DNA of 64,000 bases from Saccharothrix ecbatanensis (GTDB taxonomy: Bacteria; Actinomycetota; Actinomycetes; Mycobacteriales; Pseudonocardiaceae): the NCBI RefSeq assembly GCF_014205015.1, contig NZ_JACHMO010000001.1, positions 7,998,001 through 8,062,000 of the forward strand, read 5' to 3'. The translations under genes and the position numbers were made by a program. Every line of letters begins with the position of its first letter. The first letter of the stretch is position 1. Below the pieces are notes generated by a model. That model searched no databases and was not told where the DNA came from. It saw only the letters and a list, made by a program, of their open reading frames with translations. This document shows positions 43,934 through 52,126 of this stretch, one piece after another.

Positions 43934-44439
43934 TCACCTACGACCGCCGGGCGTTCGCCAAGGCGTTCCTCGACGCGCATCCGGACGCCAAGGACGGCTA
44001 CTACTACAGCCAGCCGTACAACACTGCGCTGCGGGAGCACCGGCAACGGGTGTTGGACGGCTTGCAGAACCTGTTCGGCGTCACGCTCGACTTCGACGGC
44101 GTGCCCGACCACAAGCCCCTGTTCATGCTGTTCCGCAGCACCGCCAACTCCTACCTCAAGATCACCGCGCCGGGTGACGGGTTCGGGGAGGCGGGGCTGA
44201 TCTACCGGCAGTTGGCCGAGGCCGGGGTGGAGCAGCGGGTCGACGGCGCGCTGGGAGAGATCCGCGCGTGCAACGACCGTTCGCGCGAGGCCCACCTCGA
44301 CGTCCTGGAGACGCTGATCGCGGCGTTCCTGGGCGACCGCGCCGGGACGACCGTGACGTCGGCCGACCTGGCCGCCATCGGCGTGGACGACACCGCCGCG
44401 CCGAACTCGTCGGGCTACGACCTGTGGGAGGACTACTGA
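43930..44439 (+). CDS. Hypothetical protein coupled to the MFS gene
   Basis: 169 residues, GTG start overlapping the MFS stop. Soluble, aromatic-rich start (DGYYYSQPYNTALREHRQRV), mixed alpha/beta content and acidic end (GYDLWEDY). No known motif. Its 3' end overlaps the convergent DUF397 gene by 7 bases. Confidence 0.6.
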   Translation: MITYDRRAFAKAFLDAHPDAKDGYYYSQPYNTALREHRQRVLDGLQNLFGVTLDFDGVPDHKPLFMLFRSTANSYLKITAPGDGFGEAGLIYRQLAEAGVEQRVDGALGEIRACNDRSREAHLDVLETLIAAFLGDRAGTTVTSADLAAIGVDDTAAPNSSGYDLWEDY

Positions 44440-44591
44440 GCCCGCAGGAACCGCGCCCAGGAGGCGACGGGGAACGCGATGATCGGCGCGGGGTTCTTGG
44501 AATCCCGCGCCGCCACCCGCTTGCCGACCAGTGCCACCTCGACACAGTTGGCACTGCTGGCACTGCGAGAACTCTTACGCCACAGGGTCAT
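44433..44591 (-). CDS. DUF397 small protein
   Basis: 52 residues reading MTLWRKSSRSASSANCVEVA and then VAARDSKNPAPIIAFPVASWARFL, the complete DUF397 pattern (W-x-K-S-S-x-S, N-C-V-E-V, RDSK). Such proteins are encoded next to Scr1-type XRE regulators in actinomycetes, where they are thought to bind and modulate the regulator. Start ATG 44591. It is 12 bases after the regulator's stop on the same strand, so the two form an operon. Confidence 0.9.
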   Translation of the reverse strand: MTLWRKSSRSASSANCVEVALVGKRVAARDSKNPAPIIAFPVASWARFLRAQ

Positions 44592-44603
44592 GCGCCCATG
44601 GTT

Positions 44604-45443
44604 TCACGCGAGGCCCTTCAAGTAAGCCGCCGTTTCGTCGACGCTGAAGGCCACGTCGCGGAGGACGCCCCAGGTGTCCTCGAACAGCGCGATCTGGTCG
44701 GGCTCGTCCAGGAAGTGGCTGGCGATCTTGTTCTCCAGCAGCACGAGACTGGGGTCGTCGTCGTACTTGAGGATCACGAACGCGCCGTTCAGCCCGGGGT
44801 GCAATCCGGCCTCGGCAGGCATCACCTGGACCGTGATGTTCGGCATTTCCGCCATGTCGATGATGTGGCGGATCTGCCGGCCGTAGACATGCGGGTCACC
44901 GAGCGGGCGTTCAAGAGCGCTCTGCTCGATGACCACGTGCAGTCGGAGTGGGTTGCGACGGGTGAGGAGCCCTTGGCGGGCCATCCGGCTTGAGACGAGG
45001 GTTTCGATCTGGTCGTCGTCAAGGCCGTGGCCGGTCGCCCAGATGATCTTCCGCGCGTACTCGGCGGTCTGGAGCAGGCCCGGGATCATCAACGGCTCGT
45101 AGAAGAGAAGGGCATTGGCCTCTTCCTCGAAATCCGCCCAGGTCTGCCAGTCCTCCGGGAAATGGGCGTTGTTCACACGCAACAGGCCACGCTGCTCGGA
45201 GTGGCGGGCCAGATCCAGCAGGTGCACTCGTTGCGTTTTGGCGACGCCGTAGAAGTCGAGCAGCTTCTCGATGTCATCCGGGTAGATGCCGCTGTCGGCG
45301 CTCTCCACCCGGCTGATCTTGCTCGCCGACATCCCGACCGCCTTGGCGACATCAGCGCCGGTCATGCCGGTGGTGCGGCGCAGTTTGCGCAGGGTGATCG
45401 CCAGGCGGCGAGAGCGGACAGATGCTTCGGAACGGCGTGGCAT
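44604..45443 (-). CDS. Scr1-type XRE regulator with DUF5753 domain
   Basis: 279 residues. The helix-turn-helix is at about 24-50 (TGADVAKAVGMSASKISRVE). The DUF5753 domain (about 95-275) starts LLFYEPLMIPGLLQTAEYAR and ends with the FEDTWGVLRDVAFSVDETAAYL block. Family members pair with DUF397 proteins and act in development or secondary metabolism. ATG at 45443. The gap to the divergent small gene holds an inverted repeat that is a likely operator. Confidence 0.9.
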   Translation of the reverse strand: MPRRSEASVRSRRLAITLRKLRRTTGMTGADVAKAVGMSASKISRVESADSGIYPDDIEKLLDFYGVAKTQRVHLLDLARHSEQRGLLRVNNAHFPEDWQTWADFEEEANALLFYEPLMIPGLLQTAEYARKIIWATGHGLDDDQIETLVSSRMARQGLLTRRNPLRLHVVIEQSALERPLGDPHVYGRQIRHIIDMAEMPNITVQVMPAEAGLHPGLNGAFVILKYDDDPSLVLLENKIASHFLDEPDQIALFEDTWGVLRDVAFSVDETAAYLKGLA

Positions 45444-45486
45444 GTGATCAACGGTAGGGGCGTGTGGCAGTCGCGGGAAGGTTGCT

Positions 45487-45508
45487 CACTCGATTGTGTA
45501 ATTGAGTG
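45487..45508. promoter_or_regulatory. Inverted repeat, likely operator of the Scr1-type regulator
   Basis: CACTCGATT (45487-45495), a 4-base GTGT loop, then AATTGAGTG (45500-45508): nine-base arms with one mismatch. It lies between the divergent regulator and the small gene at 45538. A second short palindrome, GCAAGCTTGC (45516-45525), lies next to it. Confidence 0.55.
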
Positions 45509-45537
45509 GAGAAGCGCAAGCTTGCATGATCTCGGGC

Positions 45538-45774
45538 ATGGCTGAACCGTTGATCAAGGTGACTTCGCCGAAGCGTGAGTGGTTGTTGCGGTGCTATTCC
45601 GACCGTGAAGACGTGTTCACGGTCGAAGTGCAGGACGGCGGGATCGATCTGTTCCTGCCCGCGGGGTCCGACGGCATCCGACTGGAGGCGGCGCAGATCG
45701 CGGCGTTCCGGGAGGCGTTGGAGGAGGCCGTCGCGCAGGCCGAAGCCGATCTTCGGGCGGGCGCGCGGGCCTGA
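45538..45774 (+). CDS. Small acidic protein divergent from the Scr1-type regulator
   Basis: 78 residues, soluble. KREWLLRCYSDREDVFTVEVQDGGIDLFLP forms a predicted beta part, and AAFREALEEAVAQAEADLRA a C-terminal helix. No recognised family. An ATG at 45526 is an alternative start four codons earlier; neither has a strong ribosome-binding site. Its position across a shared operator suggests it is a regulator target. Confidence 0.6.
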   Translation: MAEPLIKVTSPKREWLLRCYSDREDVFTVEVQDGGIDLFLPAGSDGIRLEAAQIAAFREALEEAVAQAEADLRAGARA

Positions 45775-45856
45775 ACGTCACCCGAACATCAAGACTTGCC
45801 GACGGTGCGGCAGTTCGACTATCCGGACCCGGTGTGATCCGGCACACTCAGGCGGC

Positions 45857-47239
45857 ATGGCGGAAGCGACGAGCGCACCGGCGCAACCGGAACTCAAACG
45901 GGCCATCGGCCCCAAGTTGCTGCTGTTCTTCGTGGTCGGTGACATCCTCGGCACCGGCATCTACGCCCTCACGGGCAACGTCGCGGGCAAGATCGGCGGC
46001 GCGTTGTGGCTGCCGTTCCTGGTCGCGTTCGTGGTGGCCTTCCTGACCGCGTTCAGCTACCTCGAACTCGTCGGCAAGTACCCCAGGGCAGCCGGCGCCG
46101 CCCTCTACACCAACCGCGCGTTCAAGATCCAGTTCCTCACCTTCATGGTGGCGTTCGCGGTGATGAGCTCCGGTATCACCTCGGCGTCCTCCGCCGCGCT
46201 CGCGTTCGGGCGCACCTACCTCCAGTCCGTCATCAAGGAGTTCTTCTCGGACACGTTCACGGTGTCCGCGACCTTGGTGGCGATCCTGTTCATCATCGGC
46301 CTCGCCCTGATCAACTTCCGGGGCGTCTCGGAGTCGGTCAAGGCGAACGTCGTCCTGACCTGCATCGAGCTGTCCGGCCTGGTCATCATCATCGCCATCG
46401 GCGTCTACGCGGTGCTGGCCGGCGACGGCGACCCGAGCCGGCTGACGCAGATCGACCCGGCGCCCAACCAGCACGCGCTGGTGGCCATCACGTCCGCCAC
46501 CGCGTTGGCGTTCTTCGCGATGGTCGGCTTCGAGGACTCGGTGAACATGGCGGAGGAGACCCGCGACCCGGTCCGCATCTTCCCCCGGGCGATGCTGTGG
46601 GGCATGGTGATCGCGGCGATCATCTACGTGCTCGTCGCCATCACGTCGTCGCTGCTCATCCCGGCCGACGAGCTGTCCAAGGCGGGGTCGTCGGCGTTGC
46701 TGAGGGTCGTCACGGTGGGCGCGCCCGGCTTCCCGCTGTGGATCTTCTCGCTGATCGGCCTGTTCGCGGTCATCAACTCGGCGCTGATCAACATGCTGAT
46801 GGCCAGCCGGCTGATCTACGGCATGTCGAACGAGCGGATCATCCCGAAGGTCTTCGGCACCGTGCACCCGTTCCGCCGCACGCCGTGGATCTCGATCGTC
46901 TTCACGTCGGGCGTCGCGATCATCCTGGTCTCGACCACGGACATCGCGAAGCTGGGCGGCACCACGGCGCTCCTGCTGCTGATCGTCTTCACCATCGTCA
47001 ACGTCGCCGTTCTGGTGCTGCGCAAGGAGAAAGCGGACCACAAGCACTTCCGGGCGCCGACGTGGGTGCCGGTGCTGGGCGCGATCACCTGCGCGTACCT
47101 GGCCAGCCCGCTCTCGGGCCGTCCGGGCGCCGACTACGAGATCGCGCTCTACCTGCTCGCGGCCGGCGTGGTGCTGTGGGGCATCAACCGGATCGTGCAC
47201 GGCAAGGTCGTCTTCGACCCGGAGAAGCTGGTCAAGTAA
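45857..47239 (+). CDS. APC-superfamily amino acid permease
   Basis: 460 residues with 12 predicted helices. Helix 1 has GDILGTGIYALTGNVAGKIGG, the unwound G-T-G-I substrate segment typical of the APC fold. FFAMVGFEDSVNMAEETRDP, the conserved helix 6/7 loop, follows. It probably imports or exchanges an amino acid or polyamine by proton or antiport; the substrate is not predictable. ATG 45857. A strong terminator follows. Confidence 0.88.
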   Translation: MAEATSAPAQPELKRAIGPKLLLFFVVGDILGTGIYALTGNVAGKIGGALWLPFLVAFVVAFLTAFSYLELVGKYPRAAGAALYTNRAFKIQFLTFMVAFAVMSSGITSASSAALAFGRTYLQSVIKEFFSDTFTVSATLVAILFIIGLALINFRGVSESVKANVVLTCIELSGLVIIIAIGVYAVLAGDGDPSRLTQIDPAPNQHALVAITSATALAFFAMVGFEDSVNMAEETRDPVRIFPRAMLWGMVIAAIIYVLVAITSSLLIPADELSKAGSSALLRVVTVGAPGFPLWIFSLIGLFAVINSALINMLMASRLIYGMSNERIIPKVFGTVHPFRRTPWISIVFTSGVAIILVSTTDIAKLGGTTALLLLIVFTIVNVAVLVLRKEKADHKHFRAPTWVPVLGAITCAYLASPLSGRPGADYEIALYLLAAGVVLWGINRIVHGKVVFDPEKLVK

Positions 47240-47263
47240 CCCGCTGAGTCAAGTAACCCCGCT

Positions 47264-47306
47264 GAACGGTGGTGGGGCTGTCGTCGCGGCAGCCCCACCA
47301 CCGTTC
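47264..47306. terminator. Strong bidirectional terminator hairpin
   Basis: GAACGGTGGTGGGGCTG (47264-47280) pairs perfectly with CAGCCCCACCACCGTTC (47290-47306). It lies exactly between the ends of the permease (+) and the HEAT-repeat gene (-). A 13-base near-duplication (GTCAAGTAACCCGCTGA) precedes it at 47231-47263. Confidence 0.85.
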
Positions 47307-47309
47307 GCG

Positions 47310-49445
47310 TCAGTTCTGGAGTTCGTCGAGCACGGCAACGAGTTGGCGGCGCTGTTCCTCGTCCCGCTGGACTTGCCGGCCGTCGATGCCGATGCCGGGG
47401 ATGGCGGCGTCGCCATCGACCAGTTCACGCAACGTGGGCAGCAGCGGGGCGGTGTCGGCGGCCAGTTCCCGTAGCGACTCCATGAGCCACGGCCCGGCTC
47501 CGAAAGTCGGGAGCCGCCTCCGCACGGCGTTGACGAGCGGTTCGGGGTCGCCGGTCACGCGGCGGATTGCCAGCGCGGCGGCGTGGAACTGGTGCCGGTC
47601 GTCCAGCAGGGTCCGCAGTCGGGGTACCAGTTCGGTGGCGGCCGGTCCCATCAGGCCCGCGAGCTCGGCCGCGTCCGCCGTGTACCTGCGACTGTCCAAC
47701 GCGTCGGCGGCGGCGCTGAGGGGCGGCGTGGTGTCTCCTGTTTGCAGCAGTAGTCGGGCGGCCTCAAGCCGGACGCGGATGGCGGCCGGTTCGTCGGCGG
47801 TGGCGGTCGTGGCGATGTCGCGTAGCGCGGGAACGGCGCCGTTCAGGGGAAGTCCGTGGTGCAGCGCCATCTTTGCCGCCGGTACGGGTTCACCTGCCGC
47901 CGTGGCCTCCGCGATGCAGGCGCTCAACTGACCGATGTCCCCGGTGAGCGCGGTCAAGGCCTGTGCGCAGTCCAGGCGATGGGGCCAGGCTGCCGTCGCG
48001 TCGTCACGGACTTGGGTCAGCACGGGCACCGCCGCCGACGCTGCCGAGCCGATCGCGGCGAGTGCGCGGACCGCCCACCACTGGTCGTGCGGGACGAAGC
48101 GGACCAGTTCCGGGATGGCTTCGGCGGCGGCCGGGCCCCAGTGGTGCAGCATCCTGGTCAGGGTGCTGATCTCGTTGTGCCACAGCATCCGGCCCTGCAT
48201 CGCGCCGTACCCACCGCGTTCCGTCGACCACTCGGGAGGCAGCGCCGCGAGCCGTTCTCGCACGGCGGTCAGCAGAACGGGATCGCACGGCACGTCGGTG
48301 TCGATCAGCATCGCCGGCACGTCGGAGGTCAGCCGGCCCGCGACGAGAGCGGTGTTGAACGGTGTGCGCCAGCGTGGATCGCCCAGTGCGATCAGGATTT
48401 CCAGCGCCATGCCGAACAGTCGAGCCTCAAGGGAGTTCGCGTCCTCCGCGCACGGGTCGGCGACGAAGGCAGCGAGCGAATCGGCGGCCAGGGGAGCGGC
48501 AGCGGGCACGTCCCGGACGGCGGTGGCGGCGGCGAAGCGGACCCGGATGTCGGGGTGGTCGATCCCGGCGGCCAGCAGCGGCGCGAAGTCGTCGCGGGCG
48601 GAGCGCGATCGCACGCACCGCTGGTACACCGCGTCGATCGCGTTGCGGGCGGTGTCGGCCGTGCCGCGCTCGAACAACGTCCGGCAGAGGTCGGCGAAAG
48701 GCGCGCTGTCGATCCGGGCGACGATGTCGGCGAACGGATCGTCCGCCCAGATCCAGCTCGTCAACGGGTCGCCGTTCAGCCAGAGGTCGACCACGGCTTC
48801 GGAGGCGGCGTCCGACCACGGGAGCCCGGCGTCGGCGATAGCCCACAACGCGCCGGCCCGGGCGGCGGCTGGTCGCCCCTGCGCCAGTTCACCGGTCAGC
48901 CACTCGGCGCTGTCGGACGGGGCGAGACGACCGGCCGCCGCGAGCAGCCCCGCCAGGACGCGCGGCGACCTCTCGCGCTCGCGTCGAGCCCTGAGCGCGG
49001 GCACCACTTCGGCCGCCTCCGACTGCGGGAGGTTGCCGAGCAGGCGGGTGGCGAGGTGCCGGACGTCGACGTCCGGATCGTCCAGCAGCGGCACCAGGCG
49101 CGTGGTCTCGCGGGCCAACGCCGTCCGCACGTCCGCCAGCACCTCGGGCTTTGCGTCGTCGGACGCGGCGATCGCGCCGAGCAGGTTCACCAAGTGGGCG
49201 CGGCGCGGAGTGCGGGGATCGGCGGCGAGTTCGGCGACGAACGGGACCGCCCACGGCGTCGCCGTGTACAGCGTGCCCTGGTGGTAGATGCTGCCGTACA
49301 GGTGCCCGATCGCCTCGCCGGCCACTTCCTCGTCCGCGCCCACCGCCTCGCGCAACGTCTGCGGCACGTCCTCCGCCGAGCCGTACGCGTGATTGAGCGA
49401 GGCCCAGTCGATGTCGTCGATGTCTTCGAGAGCGACGGTCGTCAT
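47310..49445 (-). CDS. HEAT-repeat protein
   Basis: 711 residues made almost wholly of paired helices. WASLNHAYGSAEDVPQTLRE and GHLYGSIYHQGTLYTATPWA open the protein, a family start seen in many actinobacterial HEAT proteins. Repeat units such as LVPLLDDPDVDVRHLATRLLGNL and GIDHPDIRVRFAAATAVRDV follow. No catalytic motif or membrane part. It probably forms a protein-binding solenoid. The ATG at 49445 was chosen over a start three codons upstream. Partner unknown. Confidence 0.8.
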   Translation of the reverse strand: MTTVALEDIDDIDWASLNHAYGSAEDVPQTLREAVGADEEVAGEAIGHLYGSIYHQGTLYTATPWAVPFVAELAADPRTPRRAHLVNLLGAIAASDDAKPEVLADVRTALARETTRLVPLLDDPDVDVRHLATRLLGNLPQSEAAEVVPALRARRERERSPRVLAGLLAAAGRLAPSDSAEWLTGELAQGRPAAARAGALWAIADAGLPWSDAASEAVVDLWLNGDPLTSWIWADDPFADIVARIDSAPFADLCRTLFERGTADTARNAIDAVYQRCVRSRSARDDFAPLLAAGIDHPDIRVRFAAATAVRDVPAAAPLAADSLAAFVADPCAEDANSLEARLFGMALEILIALGDPRWRTPFNTALVAGRLTSDVPAMLIDTDVPCDPVLLTAVRERLAALPPEWSTERGGYGAMQGRMLWHNEISTLTRMLHHWGPAAAEAIPELVRFVPHDQWWAVRALAAIGSAASAAVPVLTQVRDDATAAWPHRLDCAQALTALTGDIGQLSACIAEATAAGEPVPAAKMALHHGLPLNGAVPALRDIATTATADEPAAIRVRLEAARLLLQTGDTTPPLSAAADALDSRRYTADAAELAGLMGPAATELVPRLRTLLDDRHQFHAAALAIRRVTGDPEPLVNAVRRRLPTFGAGPWLMESLRELAADTAPLLPTLRELVDGDAAIPGIGIDGRQVQRDEEQRRQLVAVLDELQN

Positions 49446-49463
49446 GGGCCGCAAGCCTAGGAG

Positions 49464-49760
49464 TCAGACCGCCTCCACCCGGTACGGGTCGTGCTCGGCG
49501 AGCAACTTCTCCAGTCTGGCCTGGTCGACCCGGCTCACCACGTACGTCTCCTCCTGCCGGTCGCGGACGCACTTGGCCAGGGTGAAGGCGGACGTGACGG
49601 TGAACAGCAGGCCCAGGGCGAGGAACGCGCGCACCCAGCCGTTCACCGGCAGGTAGGCGACGCCCAGGCCGACGGCGATCAGCGAGATGACGAACGACGC
49701 CACCGCCTGGGCGTAGAAGGCGGTCGTGGTCGGCGAGTGCGGCTTCGCGGTGGTGGTCAT
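49464..49760 (-). CDS. YiaA/YiaB-family two-helix membrane protein
   Basis: 98 residues. Two helices (about 12-36 and 44-64) with the family-like FYAQAVASFVISLIAVGLGVAYLP and AFLALGLLFTVTSAFTLAKCVRDRQE. A soluble tail ends the protein. This matches the YiaAB domain, function unknown. ATG 49760, with possible readthrough into the HEAT gene 18 bases further on. Confidence 0.75.
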   Translation of the reverse strand: MTTTAKPHSPTTTAFYAQAVASFVISLIAVGLGVAYLPVNGWVRAFLALGLLFTVTSAFTLAKCVRDRQEETYVVSRVDQARLEKLLAEHDPYRVEAV

Positions 49761-49808
49761 GGACGAAGAGTCCACGCCACCGTGGCCCGATGTCATGAGT
49801 ACCGCTAC

Positions 49809-50627
49809 TCAAATCAAGCTGTGCCGGCGCAGTTCCGTGGCGTCGTGTGCGCTGAAGACATCCACCGTGTCACCGTGGTCGCGCACCAGTTCGCGCAGCC
49901 GGTCCTGGTTGGCCAGGCGCAAGTCGCGCGCCACCTCCATCCGGTTCTGCATGAACGTCAACGCCGGCGGGCAGTGCCTGGTTGCCTCCATCTCCCCGTG
50001 GAAGAAGTACGAGTCGCCGGCGTGCAGCAGCCACCGGTCGCCGTCCCGCACCGCCACCCCCGTGTGCCCGTGGGTGTGGCCGAACAGCGGCACGAGCAGC
50101 ACGTCCTGCCGCACCTCGCGCACTCCGGAGAAGCCGAACCACGTCTCGCCGGTCGTCTCGTGCGCCACCCACTTCGGCCCGTGTCGCCACTGGTTGTCGG
50201 GGTACCGGACGCGGTCGTTGCCGGACTTGCCGGGCCGCGTCGCCGCCGCCAGCTCCTCCGCCGACAGGTGCACCCGCGCCTGCGGGAAGTCGCGCAGGCC
50301 GCCGCCGTGGTCCAGGTCCAGGTGCGTCAGCACGACGTCCCGCACGTCCGACGCGGTGAACCCGAGCGCTTCCACCTGGCGCAGCGCGGTTTCCGGCTCC
50401 TCCAGCGCCGGCCGGCACATGAGCCGCCAGTGCTTGGCCAGCGTCTCGCCGGGCGTGCGGACGTCGTCCACGCCGAGACCGGTGTCGACCAGCACCAGGC
50501 CGTCGTCGGTCTCCAGCAGCAGGACGTGGCAGACGAGTTCGGCGGCACCGAAGTAGGAACCCTTGCCGGTGACCAGCTTCCCGCCGAACGGGCGCATGGT
50601 GCCGCAGTTGAGGTGGTGCACCTTCAT
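49809..50627 (-). CDS. Metallo-beta-lactamase-fold hydrolase (lactonase-like)
   Basis: 272 residues. The start MKVHHLNCGTMRPFGGKL is typical of the N-acyl-homoserine-lactonase-like branch. The zinc motif is THLDLDH, with further ligands in PLFGHTHGHTG, HAGDSY and FSAHD. It likely hydrolyses a lactone or ester, but the substrate is inference. ATG 50627 overlaps the stop of the TetR gene upstream (ATGA), so regulator and enzyme form one operon and a ligand-inducible detoxification unit is plausible. Confidence 0.85.
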   Translation of the reverse strand: MKVHHLNCGTMRPFGGKLVTGKGSYFGAAELVCHVLLLETDDGLVLVDTGLGVDDVRTPGETLAKHWRLMCRPALEEPETALRQVEALGFTASDVRDVVLTHLDLDHGGGLRDFPQARVHLSAEELAAATRPGKSGNDRVRYPDNQWRHGPKWVAHETTGETWFGFSGVREVRQDVLLVPLFGHTHGHTGVAVRDGDRWLLHAGDSYFFHGEMEATRHCPPALTFMQNRMEVARDLRLANQDRLRELVRDHGDTVDVFSAHDATELRRHSLI

Positions 50628-51178
50628 GAGCTGGGCCTTCCGAGGAGGACGCCCATGCGGGCGCCGACGGTGTGCAGGGGTTCGAGCGAACGGCGGGTGC
50701 GGGCGAGCAGGAGCGCGCCCTCGATGGCTGCCAGCACGACCGTGGCGAGGTCGTCGTCGCCGATGCGGGCGGTGATGACCGAGTGCCAGGACGCGTAGGC
50801 CTCCTCGCACGCCAAGCGGATCGGCTCGCTGTCCGCCGCGGCGTCGAGCGCGACCGTGGCGATGGGGCACCCCCTGCGGAACTCCGAAGCCAGGAGGTCC
50901 TTCCCCAGTAGTTCCAAGGCGTGGGAAAGGGCTTTCGCGGGGTCGGGCTCGGCGTCGAGGGCGGCGGCCAGCGCGTCGCGGAGGTCGTTGCCCGCCAACG
51001 CGACCGCCTCGACCGCCAGCTGCTCCTTCCCGCCCGGGAAGTGGAAGTAGAGCGACCCCTTCGGGGCGGCGCCCTCGGCGAGGACCTGGTTCAGGCCGGT
51101 GGCGTGGTAGCCCTGCGACCGGAAGAGCTCGGCGGCGGTGCGGATCATGCGCTGCCGCGTGTCGGTGCGTTTCGGCAT
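50624..51178 (-). CDS. TetR-family regulator of the MBL hydrolase operon
   Basis: 184 residues. The helix-turn-helix region is RMIRTAAELFRSQGYHATGLNQVLAEGAAPKGSLYFHFPGG, which matches the YxaF/LmrA-like group with C-terminal domain TetR_C_33. Its own promoter region carries an AGACCGGTCT palindrome in the spacer, so it should repress itself and the lactonase-like gene until a ligand binds. Confidence 0.9.
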   Translation of the reverse strand: MPKRTDTRQRMIRTAAELFRSQGYHATGLNQVLAEGAAPKGSLYFHFPGGKEQLAVEAVALAGNDLRDALAAALDAEPDPAKALSHALELLGKDLLASEFRRGCPIATVALDAAADSEPIRLACEEAYASWHSVITARIGDDDLATVVLAAIEGALLLARTRRSLEPLHTVGARMGVLLGRPSS

Positions 51179-51184
51179 GGTTTT

Positions 51185-51215
51185 ACTATAGAGACCGGTC
51201 TACTGGGAAAGTCAA
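51185..51215 (-). promoter_or_regulatory. Promoter with embedded palindromic operator for the TetR-MBL operon
   Basis: On the minus strand, -35 TTGACT (51215-51210) and -10 TATAGT (51190-51185) lie 19 bases apart; TCTATA gives 17. Between them is the palindrome AGACCGGTCT (51192-51201), the type of site used by YxaF/LmrA-like TetR repressors. Start codon follows at 51178. Confidence 0.65.
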
Positions 51216-51234
51216 GCCGATACGCTCTTGTCCC

Positions 51235-52107
51235 ATGCTGGAGATCTCCCACGGCGCGGCACGCGCCGTCATCGCACCCGAGGGTGCGGGACTGAAGTCC
51301 TACGAGGTCGGCGGCGTGCCGTACGTGGAGACGTACGAGGACGAACCGCCCATGGGCAGCGGCGCGGTGCTCGTGCCGTGGCCCAACCGCACGGCGGGCG
51401 GCAGGTGGACGCTCGACGGTGTCGAGCAGCAGCTCGAAGTGAACGAACCGGCCCGCGGCAACGCCATCCACGGCCTGGTGCGCCGCGTGGTGTGGGACGT
51501 GGTGGAGCACACCGGCGGCCTGCTGTCGCTGGAGGCCCCGGTCGCCGGTTTCGGCTGGCCCGTGGCGCTGCGCACGACCATCACCTACGCGCTGGACGAG
51601 AACGGGCTGAGCGTCTCGCACGGCGTCACGAACGTCGGTGACGCGCGCACGCCGTTCGGTGTCGGCACCCACCCGTACCCGCGGGCGGGCGCTTCGGCGA
51701 CCGACGAGACGTCCATGTCCCTGGCCGCGACCACGGTGCTGCCGGTCGACGCCGACACGATGATCCCGAACGGCCCGGCCGAGCCGGTGTCCGGCGACTA
51801 CGACTTCCGCGTCGCCCGGCTGCTGGAGGGCGTGAAGCTGGACACCGCGTTCGGCGGGTGCGAGCCGGTGGACGGGCTGGTGCGGCACGTGCTGAAGGGG
51901 CCGGGCGGCGGCGTCGAGATGTGGGCGGACCCGGACTTCAAGTGGGTGCAGGTGTACACGCCGGGCAACTTCCCCGGTCGGGGGCGTGCGGTGGCGATCG
52001 AGCCGATGACGTGCCCGCCGGACGCGTTGAACAGCGGTGTCGACCTGCTGTGGCTGGCACCGGGCGAGTCGTGGGCCGGTCGCTGGGGTTTGCGCCCGTT
52101 GTCGTAG
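51235..52107 (+). CDS. Aldose 1-epimerase family protein
   Basis: 290 residues of galactose-mutarotase fold. Motifs: LVPWPNRTAGGRWTLDG (substrate Asn-Arg), NAIHGLVRRVVWDV (catalytic His), FGVGTHPYPR (second His) and AIEPMTCPPDALNSG with the catalytic Glu of the family. It interconverts anomers of aldoses or sugar phosphates. It is divergent from the TetR gene and followed after 19 bases by the amidohydrolase. Confidence 0.88.
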   Translation: MLEISHGAARAVIAPEGAGLKSYEVGGVPYVETYEDEPPMGSGAVLVPWPNRTAGGRWTLDGVEQQLEVNEPARGNAIHGLVRRVVWDVVEHTGGLLSLEAPVAGFGWPVALRTTITYALDENGLSVSHGVTNVGDARTPFGVGTHPYPRAGASATDETSMSLAATTVLPVDADTMIPNGPAEPVSGDYDFRVARLLEGVKLDTAFGGCEPVDGLVRHVLKGPGGGVEMWADPDFKWVQVYTPGNFPGRGRAVAIEPMTCPPDALNSGVDLLWLAPGESWAGRWGLRPLS

Positions 52108-52110
52108 ACC

Positions 52111-52125
52111 GTTAGCGTCGCTAAC
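52111..52125. promoter_or_regulatory. Perfect palindrome at the amidohydrolase start
   Basis: GTTAGCGTCGCTAAC is a perfect inverted repeat around one base and ends one base before the ATG at 52127. TAACTAT and GCTAAC within or beside it resemble a -10 box. Such a site would block initiation or translation if bound. Binding protein unknown. Confidence 0.5.
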
Positions 52126-52126
52126 T

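Noticed and set aside
44433..45443. Toxin-antitoxin module
   Set aside because: The DUF397 and DUF5753 signatures identify a regulator pair; no toxin fold is visible.
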